A DNA stretch of 9,140 nucleotides from an uncultured Pseudomonadota bacterium (GTDB lineage: Bacteria > Pseudomonadota > Gammaproteobacteria > Burkholderiales > Thiobacillaceae), in NCBI GenBank assembly GCA_903918705.1, contig CAIXFP010000621.1, positions 1 through 9,140 of the forward strand. The letters are read 5' to 3'. The notes under the pieces were generated by a model that was not told the DNA's origin, ran no database searches, and was given only the letters and a program-made list of their open reading frames with translations. The translations under genes were made by a program, and so were the position numbers. Shown here piece after piece: positions 1-6,323 of the stretch. The first letter of the stretch is position 1, and each line of letters begins with the position of its first letter.

Positions 1-2
1 GC

Positions 3-2852
3 AGCACCACGGTGGAGACCGAGAAGATCGTGCTCAAGGACGTGGGCGACGAGGAATTCGAGGATCTCAAGGCCCTGCAGATCATGTTGCTGGCCAAACC
101 CATGCCGGCCGACTGGCGGGAGGAGGAGGCGACGGTCGCGGAAGACGTGGAACAACCGGATTTATACCGGCTCTGGCAATTGGGCCATTCCTTTCTGCAC
201 CGCGACGCCCTCTGGATCGCGCAGCGCATCGTGGCGTTCGCCGAGAAGCCGCGTTTCCATCTGGCCATCATCGTGCCCGAGGGCGGCGAGGCGCGTCTCG
301 CCAACAACATCAATTCCCTCGGCCACCAGTTCTACCGGGACTGGCATCTCACCCTCGTCGCTGCCAGCAAGGCCCATTCCGACCTGGCTTCCGTGATTTC
401 CATCGACTGGATCGAAGCTCGGCCGGACGATTTCCTGGCGGTGGCCAATGCCGCCCTGGCCGAGAGCGACGCCCACTGGGTGGGGCTCTGGGAAGCCGGC
501 GACAAACTGGCGCCCCACGCACTGTTCGCTTTCGCCGACAAGGCCGACCGCCACCCGGAATTCCAGGTGCTCTACAGCGACGAAGATCGTGTGGATGCGA
601 ACAACGAACATTCCACGCCTTACTTCAAGAGCGATTTCAACCTGGAGATGCTGCGCGCCGCGCCCTTCGCGGTGGGCGGCCTGCTCCTGCTGCGGCGGGA
701 ACTGTTCACGGCGCTGCGCGGCTTCGACCCGCTCATGGAGGGGGTGGAGGCCTTCGACCTGGTGCTGCGCGCCTGGGAACAGGTGGGCCATGCCGGCATC
801 GGCCACCTGGCCGACGTGCTCTATCACCGCCATGACGAAGGCGGCCACGGCCGCCACGACGCCGAGGCCGTGGCCGCCACCCACCGCCACGCCCTGGCGG
901 CGCATCTGGCGCGTTGCGACATCCCGGCCGAACTGGAGGAGGGCGCTCTGCCCGGCACCCTGCACCTGCGCTATCAAGTCAGCGGCAATCCGCTGGTTTC
1001 CATCCTTGTTCCCACCCGGAACCAGGTCGAACTGCTGCGGCGCTGCCTGACTTCCCTGATCGAGGGCACCGGCTATTCCAACTGCGAAATCCTGGTGCTG
1101 GACAACGGCAGCGACGAGCCCGAGGCGGTGGCCTACCTGAACGAACTGAAGGCGCTCGGTTCGGAGAGCGTGCGGGTGCTGGACTGTTCCGGCCCGTTCA
1201 ATTTCGCCGCCATCAACAACCGTGGTGCACGCGCGGCCCGCGGCGAGTTCCTGGTACTGCTCAACAACGATACCGCCGTGCTGCAGGAGCCCTGGCTGGA
1301 GGAAATGCTGGGCATCGCGCAGCAGCCGGATGTCGGCGCGGTGGGGGCCAAGCTGTTCTATCCGGATGGCAAAATTCAGCACGCCGGAGTGATCCTGGGC
1401 ATGAACAACAACCCGGCCGACCACCCCTTCATCGGCCAGCCTCCCGACGCGGACGGCTATTTCGGCCGCGCCAAGCTGACCCAGGAACTGTCCGCCGTCA
1501 CCGCCGCCTGCATGCTGGTGCGGCGTTCCCTGTTCCTGGAAATCGGCGGCATGGACGAGACCCGCTTCCAGGTGTCCTTCAACGACGTCGATCTCTGTCT
1601 GCGCCTGCGCCACCAGGGCTATCGCAACGTGTTCACCCCCCATGCGCAGCTGCTCCACGAGGGGTCGGTGAGCCAGGTCGCGGCGGTGGAAGAACGTGGC
1701 CGCGAAGCCAAGCTGGCCCGCTTCGCGGCGGAGCAGGAACGCTTCTACGATGCCTGGCGCCAGGACGTGGCCTACGATCCGGCGTTCAACCGCAACCTGT
1801 CCGCCCACGGCCGGGATTTCCTCATCGAGATCGCCCCGGCCCTGACCTGGGATCCGGAGTGGCGGCCCTGCCCGCGCGTTTTGGCGCATCCGGCCGACCG
1901 CTTCGGCTGCGGCGAGTACCGCGTCATTGCGCCCATGCGCGCCCTCAACGACGCCGGCCGCATCATGGGATGGGACACGGGCAACTACCTGACGGCGCCG
2001 GAACTGTTCCGCATGGAGCCCGACACCATCCTGCTGCAACGCCAGGTGGACCCCCATCAACTGGAGTTGATGGACCGCTACATTCGCCACAGCAAGGCGT
2101 TCCGGGTCTATGAGATCGACGATCTGATCACCAACATTCCGATCAAGAGCATCCGCAAGAAACACTTCGTCGAGCAGAAGGATCTGCACAAGCGCTTCCG
2201 CAAGGGCATATCCCTGTGCGACCGTTTCATCGTCTCCACCGATTACCTGGCCGAGCAATACCGGGGCTACAACAGCGACATCGTGGTGGTGCAGAACTAC
2301 ATCGAGCGGGTGCGCTGGGGCGAATTGCGGCCCACTCGCCGCCAGGGCGCCAAGGCACGAGTGGGCTGGGCCGGCAGCGTCACCCATGACGGCGACCTGG
2401 CGGTGATCTTCGACGTGGTGAAGGCCACCGCCGGGGAAGTCGACTGGGTGTTCTTCGGCATGTGCCCGGACGTCATCCGGCCCCACGTGGCGGAGTATTA
2501 CCCTGGCGTCGACCTCCAGTCTTATCCCGCCAAGCTGGCCAGCCTGGATCTGGATCTGGCCGTGGCGCCCCTGGAGGACGTGCCGTTCAATCACGGCAAG
2601 AGCCACCTGCGCCTGCTCGAATACGGCGTGCTCGGCTATCCGGTGATCTGCACCGACCTCACCCCTTATCGCGGCGACTATCCCGTCACCCGGGTGGCCA
2701 ACCGCTTCAAGGACTGGGTGGAGGCGATCCGCGGCCATGTGGCGGACCGCGATGAACTGGAGCGCCGCGGCGATGCCCTGCGCGACTACATCAACACTCG
2801 CTGGATCCTCGAAGACAACCTGGACGTCTGGCAGCAAGCCTGGTTGCCATGA
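3..2852 (+). CDS. Multidomain glycosyltransferase (GT2 + GT2 + GT-B-like), 5' end outside window
   Basis: Predicted cytoplasmic glycosyltransferase acting on surface polysaccharide, O-antigen or flagellin glycan; donor and acceptor cannot be read from sequence. Residues are counted from the GTG at 12, but the frame stays open to the window edge and that GTG has no Shine-Dalgarno, so the true start is probably upstream. Three modules are visible. Residues ~85-310 resemble the first GT-A domain of double-GT O-antigen transferases, with YSDED at 188-192 and a following PYFKSDFN segment. Residues ~325-575 are a classical GT2 domain: VSILVPTRN start, NNDT at 418-421 in the DXD position, and NDVDLCLR from 524 as the acceptor/base region. 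Residues ~622-946 look like a GT-B (group 1/GT4-like) domain with GCGEYR near the start and HGKSHLRLLEYG around K863/E870. There are no membrane segments. The stop overlaps the next gene's ATG (ATGA), implying translational coupling. Family assignment is firm; the glycan target is inference. Confidence 0.88.
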   Translation, partial: STTVETEKIVLKDVGDEEFEDLKALQIMLLAKPMPADWREEEATVAEDVEQPDLYRLWQLGHSFLHRDALWIAQRIVAFAEKPRFHLAIIVPEGGEARLANNINSLGHQFYRDWHLTLVAASKAHSDLASVISIDWIEARPDDFLAVANAALAESDAHWVGLWEAGDKLAPHALFAFADKADRHPEFQVLYSDEDRVDANNEHSTPYFKSDFNLEMLRAAPFAVGGLLLLRRELFTALRGFDPLMEGVEAFDLVLRAWEQVGHAGIGHLADVLYHRHDEGGHGRHDAEAVAATHRHALAAHLARCDIPAELEEGALPGTLHLRYQVSGNPLVSILVPTRNQVELLRRCLTSLIEGTGYSNCEILVLDNGSDEPEAVAYLNELKALGSESVRVLDCSGPFNFAAINNRGARAARGEFLVLLNNDTAVLQEPWLEEMLGIAQQPDVGAVGAKLFYPDGKIQHAGVILGMNNNPADHPFIGQPPDADGYFGRAKLTQELSAVTAACMLVRRSLFLEIGGMDETRFQVSFNDVDLCLRLRHQGYRNVFTPHAQLLHEGSVSQVAAVEERGREAKLARFAAEQERFYDAWRQDVAYDPAFNRNLSAHGRDFLIEIAPALTWDPEWRPCPRVLAHPADRFGCGEYRVIAPMRALNDAGRIMGWDTGNYLTAPELFRMEPDTILLQRQVDPHQLELMDRYIRHSKAFRVYEIDDLITNIPIKSIRKKHFVEQKDLHKRFRKGISLCDRFIVSTDYLAEQYRGYNSDIVVVQNYIERVRWGELRPTRRQGAKARVGWAGSVTHDGDLAVIFDVVKATAGEVDWVFFGMCPDVIRPHVAEYYPGVDLQSYPAKLASLDLDLAVAPLEDVPFNHGKSHLRLLEYGVLGYPVICTDLTPYRGDYPVTRVANRFKDWVEAIRGHVADRDELERRGDALRDYINTRWILEDNLDVWQQAWLP

Positions 2853-3997
2853 TGCTTGCGACGACCGCGCCGCGGCCCTTCGATGCCGCGCCCGATCTGC
2901 TCCAGGATGCGGCGGCCATCGATGATTTCATGGGCCAGGGCATGGTCCGGTTCGAGCGGTTGGCGGAAACCTTCGGCCTGGGCGACGACCCCGAGGGCGC
3001 GCGCCTGCTGGGCGCCGCCCTGCAAGCCTATTATCGGCGCGACCTCCCGATGGCGGTCGGTTCGCTCAAGTCATTCGCGGCGAACGAATCCAGAATGGCC
3101 GTGCTCGGCCGGGTCTTCGAGGTGCTCTACAAGGTGGTCACCCGCAATGCCGGGCCGTCCGCCCTGGAATGGGTGAACTTCGCGGTGGAGGTCTACCTGG
3201 CGCATCCCCAGGTCGCCGAGGCGCAACGCCTGGCCCTGGAGTTCTTCACCTATAACGCGCTGTGGAACCATGCCCTGACGGTTTACGCGCAACTGCCGGC
3301 GGAGGCGTTCGAGCCCTGGTACCACCACATCATGCACCAGCGCGCCCTGAGCGTAGGCTTCCAGCCGCGGTGGCGCTTCAGCTTCGTGCTGCTGACCTGG
3401 AATCGCGCCGACCTGCTGGATCGCTGCCTCACGGAGATCCGCGCGAAGGCGGGCAGCGACGACTACCAGATCATCGTCGGCGTCAACGCCAGCAGCGACC
3501 ACACGGCCCGTGTGCTGGAAAGACAGGGGATTGACGAGATCCACTGGAACACCCGCAACGATTCCATCGACTACTACCGCACGGTGTTCGCGGCGGCCCA
3601 GGGCGCCACCGTCATCGAAATCGACGACAACGTGGTGGAGTTGCCGGAAAACTTCGACCTGATCCTGGAGCGGCACCTGAAAACTTTTCCGGAATTCGGT
3701 TACATCGGTTTTCAGCCCACCCGCCTCGATCAGGCCAGCGGTGCCCGGGCCTTGATGGAGGGAGGCCTCGCCTCCGCCTACCGGCGCTGCGAGCGTGACG
3801 GCCTGGTGGTCGACGCCGGCCCGGTATGGGGCTGCTGCGCCGCCATCGCCAAACGCGACTGGCTCGAAATCGGCGGGTTCTATGGCGTCAGGATGTCCAA
3901 GCGCATCGGCGAGGAGCCGCAACTCATCCGCAAGTTGCGCATGCGTGGCCGGGATGGCGCCCTGATCCGCGGCCACGTGCTGCTCAAGGCGTATTAA
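2849..3997 (+). CDS. GT2-type glycosyltransferase with uncharacterised N-terminal helical domain
   Basis: A 382-aa protein whose ATG lies inside the stop of the preceding glycosyltransferase (ATGATG, 4-nt overlap), so the two are almost certainly co-translated. Residues ~174-382 form a GT-A fold domain. It opens with RFSFVLLTWNRADLLDRCL and carries a putative metal/nucleotide-sugar motif EIDDN (257-261; D259/D260), an aromatic/Trp-rich acceptor stretch (VWGCC), and a later GEEPQL segment (E355/E356) where GT2 enzymes often place acceptor-side acidic residues. Residues 1-170 are predicted mostly helical and I do not recognise them as a named domain; they could be a TPR-like or partner-binding region. 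There is no signal peptide or membrane helix, so the enzyme should be cytoplasmic. Role is inferred from the coupled neighbour: sequential sugar addition to the same glycan, possibly a flagellin or surface glycan given the downstream flagellar operon. The glycosyltransferase call is solid; specificity is unknown. Confidence 0.85.
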   Translation: MMLATTAPRPFDAAPDLLQDAAAIDDFMGQGMVRFERLAETFGLGDDPEGARLLGAALQAYYRRDLPMAVGSLKSFAANESRMAVLGRVFEVLYKVVTRNAGPSALEWVNFAVEVYLAHPQVAEAQRLALEFFTYNALWNHALTVYAQLPAEAFEPWYHHIMHQRALSVGFQPRWRFSFVLLTWNRADLLDRCLTEIRAKAGSDDYQIIVGVNASSDHTARVLERQGIDEIHWNTRNDSIDYYRTVFAAAQGATVIEIDDNVVELPENFDLILERHLKTFPEFGYIGFQPTRLDQASGARALMEGGLASAYRRCERDGLVVDAGPVWGCCAAIAKRDWLEIGGFYGVRMSKRIGEEPQLIRKLRMRGRDGALIRGHVLLKAY

Positions 3998-4061
3998 GCC
4001 CGGTAGCGCGCCGGCGCCACGTCGGCCTGGTGGGCAATCCGCGTTAAGTCTGGACAAGGTC

Positions 4062-4090
4062 TTGACCTGAGCCGCAACTCGTTGAATTAT
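4062..4090 (+). promoter_or_regulatory. Candidate sigma-70 promoter for the 86-aa gene
   Basis: TTGACC at 4062-4067 (5 of 6 to TTGACA), a 17-nt spacer, then AATTAT at 4085-4090 (4 of 6 to TATAAT). The flanking DNA from 4081 is markedly AT-richer than the rest of the window. Transcription would start near 4097, about 36 nt before the ATG at 4133. Seen by eye only; a single promoter-like match in a 135-nt gap is suggestive, not proven. Confidence 0.4.
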
Positions 4091-4120
4091 CAGGGCTGGC
4101 AATAAAGAAAAAATCCTCCT

Positions 4121-4124
4121 GGAG
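4121..4124 (+). promoter_or_regulatory. Ribosome binding site deciding the start at 4133
   Basis: GGAG lies 8 nt before ATG 4133-4135 but only 3 nt before the out-of-frame ATG at 4128. The spacing favours the 4133 start, whose reading frame also has the expected G/C-rich third positions. The site sits in a small inverted repeat (CTCC-T-GGAG, 4116-4124). Confidence 0.55.
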
Positions 4125-4132
4125 TCCATGCC

Positions 4133-4393
4133 ATGGCTGTTTGCTCGAACAAGTTGCACAGGGCTTCGCGGCCGCGCCGCGAATGCGCGCGCGATAGCGT
4201 GGCGGATGTGGATCCCATGCGGGTCGATGTGCGGATCGACAACCATTCGGGCGAACCGATGGAACACTGGCGGGAGCAACTCAAGCGCCAGCGCAAACAG
4301 CACGAACCGCGTCCGGCGCGGCCGCTCCCGCCCGATATTCCCGGACAGCAACCCCCTGACACCCTGATCGACGAGTACGCGGCGCCGGCGTAG
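4133..4393 (+). CDS. Small uncharacterised protein (86 aa), probably cytoplasmic
   Basis: I do not recognise a named family. The start is chosen from the GGAG 8 nt upstream; M29 (4217) is a possible internal alternative. Codon use matches the neighbours (mostly G/C third positions), which supports real coding over the overlapping frame at 4128. The first ~28 residues are basic and contain cysteines at 4 and 18. A central charged segment follows (EPMEHWREQLKRQRKQHE), then a Pro-rich linker, and a C-terminal PPDTLIDEYA segment. The pattern of a charged helix, proline linker and short acidic tail looks like a small adaptor or partner-binding protein. There is no signal peptide or membrane helix. 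It lies between the glycosyltransferases and the sigma-28-controlled flagellar operon, on the same strand, with its own candidate sigma-70 promoter. A link to flagella or glycosylation is only positional. Function unknown. Confidence 0.62.
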   Translation: MAVCSNKLHRASRPRRECARDSVADVDPMRVDVRIDNHSGEPMEHWREQLKRQRKQHEPRPARPLPPDIPGQQPPDTLIDEYAAPA

Positions 4394-4396
4394 CCA

Positions 4397-4426
4397 TCGC
4401 GGCCGCGCGCCGCGACAGCCGCGGCT
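4397..4426 (+). repeat. Two adjacent GC-rich inverted repeats after the 86-aa gene
   Basis: TCGCGGC (4397-4403) and GCCGCGA (4409-4415) form a perfect 7-bp stem with a 5-nt loop, starting 3 nt after the stop codon. The 10-nt palindrome AGCCGCGGCT follows at 4417-4426. No T-run follows, so this is not a standard intrinsic terminator. It could still stabilise the 3' end of the upstream mRNA, aid Rho-dependent termination, or insulate the sigma-28 promoter that begins 10 nt later. Confidence 0.4.
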
Positions 4427-4435
4427 CGCCGTCCC

Positions 4436-4462
4436 TAAAGTATTTCCCGCCGCGGCCGTTAT
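4436..4462 (+). promoter_or_regulatory. Sigma-28 (FliA) flagellar promoter for the DUF2802-fliK-flhX operon
   Basis: TAAAGTAT at 4436-4443 (7 of 8 to the FliA -35 TAAAGTTT) and GCCGTTAT at 4455-4462 (6 of 8 to the -10 GCCGATAA) are separated by 11 nt, the consensus spacing. The element lies in the intergenic gap just before a flagellar operon. Transcription is predicted to start near 4470, giving a leader of about 28 nt to ATG 4498. Match, spacing and context agree, so this is the best-supported regulatory site in the window. It implies late (class III) expression after hook completion and FlgM export. Confidence 0.75.
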
Positions 4463-4497
4463 GGTCACCACTGTCCTCTGCCTGGACCTTATCCCTC

Positions 4498-4866
4498 ATG
4501 CTGGAACACCTCACCCTGAATGGCCGTGAACTGCTGGTTTTCGTGATCCTGGCCGTGGTCTTCGCCATGGTGCTGTATCTGCTGGAAACCCTGCTGTTCG
4601 CGCGCCGACGCAAGCCCGATGCGACGGTCGCGGCCCTGGCCGGGCGCATCGGGCTGGTGGAGGCCGATCTCGCCGCGCTCAAGGCCAGGCTGGAGCGGCT
4701 GGAGGCGAAGCCGCCGCTGGAATCCGCTCTCGATACCCAGGCCACCACGTACGCCGATGCCATGCGTCTGGCGCGGGAAGGTGTCACGGCCCAGGAACTG
4801 GCCGGGCAACTGGGGATTTCCCGCAGCGAAGCGGAACTCATCATCGCCTTGCGGCACTCGGACTGA
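4498..4866 (+). CDS. DUF2802 family membrane-anchored protein, first gene of flagellar operon
   Basis: A 122-aa protein with three parts. Residues ~12-34 are one hydrophobic membrane helix (LLVFVILAVVFAMVLYLL), followed by a basic stop-transfer patch ARRRK that suggests a cytoplasmic C-terminus. Residues ~43-71 are a heptad-rich coiled coil (LVEADLAALKARLERLEA). Residues ~84-120 are a helix-turn-helix-like segment (YADAMRLAREGVTAQELAGQLGISRSEAELII), the conserved part of DUF2802. The family is found in flagellar/chemotaxis neighbourhoods of beta- and gammaproteobacteria; its biochemical role is not established. The HTH-like tail of an inner-membrane protein could bind a protein partner or DNA. 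The ATG has no clear Shine-Dalgarno, but it is the first start after the sigma-28 promoter. The stop overlaps the FliK start by 1 nt (TGATG), so it is co-translated with the FliK-family protein. Confidence 0.8.
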   Translation: MLEHLTLNGRELLVFVILAVVFAMVLYLLETLLFARRRKPDATVAALAGRIGLVEADLAALKARLERLEAKPPLESALDTQATTYADAMRLAREGVTAQELAGQLGISRSEAELIIALRHSD

Positions 4867-6059
4867 TGAACCTCGCCGCGCTCCCGCAGTTGCTGGCCAA
4901 CTGGCTGAAGACCCCTGGCACGGCGCAGGCGGAGCCGGCCCCTATTCCGGTCGGTGCGCCCGGTTTCCAGGAAGGGGCCAGTTACGAGGGCACGGTGCTG
5001 GACAATCTGGTCAACGGCCGCAGCCTGGTGCGGGTGGCCGGGCAGTCCTTCAGCATGGCGCTGCCCCACGGCACCCAGGCCGGCGACAGCATCCGCCTGA
5101 CCTATCTCGGCAACACGCCGCGCCTCACCTTCGTCATGGAGCAGCCGGCGCTAAGCGCGGTACAACCGGTGCGCCTGTCCCAGACCGCGCAGCAGCTCAC
5201 CGCCCTGGCGCAACTGGCGAGCCCCGCCGTGGACGCGCCGCCGCCCACCCTGCCCACGGCCGCCCAGGTCGCGCAGAGCGGAGGAATGATCCCTCGCCCC
5301 ATCCTGGGCACGACCGCGGCGTTGGCGAATCCACCTTCTTTGGCTGGCGCCGGCGGCAGTCTCCCGGTGGCGCCGAGCGGCACGTTCGCCAGCGCCACCG
5401 CCCTGACCGGCGGCACGCCGGTGGATGCCACCCATGCCGGCCTGGCCGCTGACAGCACCACCTCCAACCTGGCAGCCCTGCGGCCGGGAAGCGTCAGGGA
5501 CGCGGCGGCGCTGCCACTGCGCCTGCAACAGACCTTGCGGGAAAGCGGCATGTTTTATGAGGCGCATCTGGCGCGCTGGACCCGGGGTACCTTTGAACTG
5601 GCGGACCTGCGCAACGAACCCCAGGCCCACCTCGCCAGCGCCAGCCAACCCATGGCCTCGGCCGCAGGGTTGACCCACATGCCGGCGGATGCCGCCCAGT
5701 TGGCCGGCCGGCAATTGCAGATCCTGGAGGGCGGCCCCTTCCTCTGGCAGGGCTACGCCTGGCCGGGGCAGTGGCTGGACTGGCGGGTGCGGGAGCAGGC
5801 GGATGACGGTCATGCCGGCCAGGAAGCGCAGGCCAGTACCTGGGCGACCGAATTACGACTGACTCTGCCGCGTCTGGGTGGTGTCACCGCCCGCCTTTCC
5901 CTGGCCGGCGCCCGGGTCAGTGTCGGTTTGAGCGCCGCTGATGCGACCACCCGGGACACCCTGCGCGCGGCGCTGCCGGGATTGGAACAGTCGCTGCGGG
6001 CGGCTGGGCTGCAACCCTCCGGTCTCGGCGTGGACCAAACCGATGTCGCGGCCGCCTGA
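4866..6059 (+). CDS. fliK: Flagellar hook-length control protein, FliK family
   Basis: A 397-aa FliK-family protein. In the known pathway FliK is exported during hook growth, and its C-terminal domain contacts the cytoplasmic domain of FlhB to switch export from rod/hook to filament substrates. Visible regions: residues ~30-92 are a compact beta-rich N-terminal domain (YEGTVLDNLVNGRSLVRVAG, LPHGTQAGDSIRLTYLG). Residues ~93-215 are an Ala/Pro/Thr-rich flexible linker, as expected for a ruler-type region. Residues ~224-260 carry LRESGMFYEAHLARW and NEPQA, typical of the beta/gammaproteobacterial version. Residues ~326-390 are the Flg_hook-type domain (ELRLTLPRLGGVTARLSLAG, then an amphipathic helix ending AAGLQPSGL). 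It overlaps DUF2802 by 1 nt upstream and the FlhB-like gene by 17 nt downstream. It may be a second FliK paralogue, since the main fliK usually lies with fliHIJ or fliLMN, which are not visible here. The symbol is therefore given at family level. Confidence 0.82.
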   Translation: MNLAALPQLLANWLKTPGTAQAEPAPIPVGAPGFQEGASYEGTVLDNLVNGRSLVRVAGQSFSMALPHGTQAGDSIRLTYLGNTPRLTFVMEQPALSAVQPVRLSQTAQQLTALAQLASPAVDAPPPTLPTAAQVAQSGGMIPRPILGTTAALANPPSLAGAGGSLPVAPSGTFASATALTGGTPVDATHAGLAADSTTSNLAALRPGSVRDAAALPLRLQQTLRESGMFYEAHLARWTRGTFELADLRNEPQAHLASASQPMASAAGLTHMPADAAQLAGRQLQILEGGPFLWQGYAWPGQWLDWRVREQADDGHAGQEAQASTWATELRLTLPRLGGVTARLSLAGARVSVGLSAADATTRDTLRAALPGLEQSLRAAGLQPSGLGVDQTDVAAA

Positions 6060-6321
6060 AACCGCCACCCAGGCCGTCGCCCTGAATTACGACCAAGACG
6101 ACGGTGCCCCCCGCGTCGTCGCCAAGGGGCGTGGCCTCCTGGCCGACGAAATCATTGCCCGCGCCCGTGCGGCCGGAGTGTTCGTGCATGAATCGCCGGA
6201 ACTGGTTTCCCTGCTGATGCAGGTGGACATGGATGCGCGCATCCCGCCGGAGCTCTATATCGCCGTGGCTGAATTGCTCGCCTGGCTGTACCACCTGGAA
6301 CAGGGCAAGGGCACGGCTTGA
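6043..6321 (+). CDS. flhX: Stand-alone FlhB C-terminal domain protein (FlhX-like export switch protein)
   Basis: A 92-aa protein equivalent to the FlhB-CC fragment left after FlhB autocleavage (EscU/YscU/HrcU/FlhB family, C-terminal part only). Matching segments are AVALNYDQDDGAPRVVAKG (11-29), an amphipathic helix ADEIIARARAAGVFVHE (34-50), SPELVSLL (51-58) and IPPELYIAVAELLAWLY (67-83). The four membrane helices of FlhB and the NPTH autocleavage motif are absent: the sequence begins just about where the cleaved fragment begins. The start at ATG 6043 is chosen because homology begins there; upstream residues in this frame are Arg/Cys-rich and lie antiphase inside fliK. No strong Shine-Dalgarno is present, and the 17-nt overlap with fliK suggests coupling. 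FlhX homologues in epsilonproteobacteria can partly replace FlhB-CC. It should be a soluble cytoplasmic partner of the co-encoded FliK-family protein. The family call is firm; the symbol is tentative. Confidence 0.82.
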   Translation: MSRPPETATQAVALNYDQDDGAPRVVAKGRGLLADEIIARARAAGVFVHESPELVSLLMQVDMDARIPPELYIAVAELLAWLYHLEQGKGTA

Positions 6322-6323
6322 TG

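Noticed and set aside
162..2837. 891-codon open frame on the minus strand opposite the first glycosyltransferase
   Set aside because: It mirrors a + strand gene with clear domain motifs; the minus product is His/Gln/Val/Gly-rich low-information sequence with no recognisable domain. Long antisense frames are expected in GC-rich DNA.
3998..4040. Possible intrinsic terminator after the second glycosyltransferase (GCCG...CGGC repeat)
   Set aside because: The stem is short with a long loop, and no T-run follows.
4028..4042. Possible sigma-54 promoter (GG and GC dinucleotides with -24/-12 spacing)
   Set aside because: Only the GG and GC dinucleotides and one or two other bases fit TGGCACG-N4-TTGC; the -12 TTGC is absent (CCGC).
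4128..4367. Overlapping + frame starting at ATG 4128 (79 codons)
   Set aside because: Only 3 nt from the GGAG, third positions not G/C-enriched in the pattern of real genes here, and a Trp/Cys/Ser/Arg-rich product; the 4133 frame fits better.
3071..4471. 466-codon minus-strand frame spanning the second glycosyltransferase, the gap and the 86-aa gene
   Set aside because: It crosses a real + strand gene, two promoter-like sites and the hairpins, and shows no protein motif; its composition is that of a shadow frame.
4281..5069. 262-codon minus-strand frame opposite the flagellar operon start
   Set aside because: Arg/Ser-rich translation opposite the DUF2802 gene and the start of fliK, with no domain signal; the + strand explains the region.
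5941..6042. Extending the FlhB-like protein upstream to ATG 5941
   Set aside because: The 34 extra residues are Arg/Cys/Trp-rich antiphase translation of the FliK C-terminal coding region and do not resemble FlhB; family similarity begins after ATG 6043.
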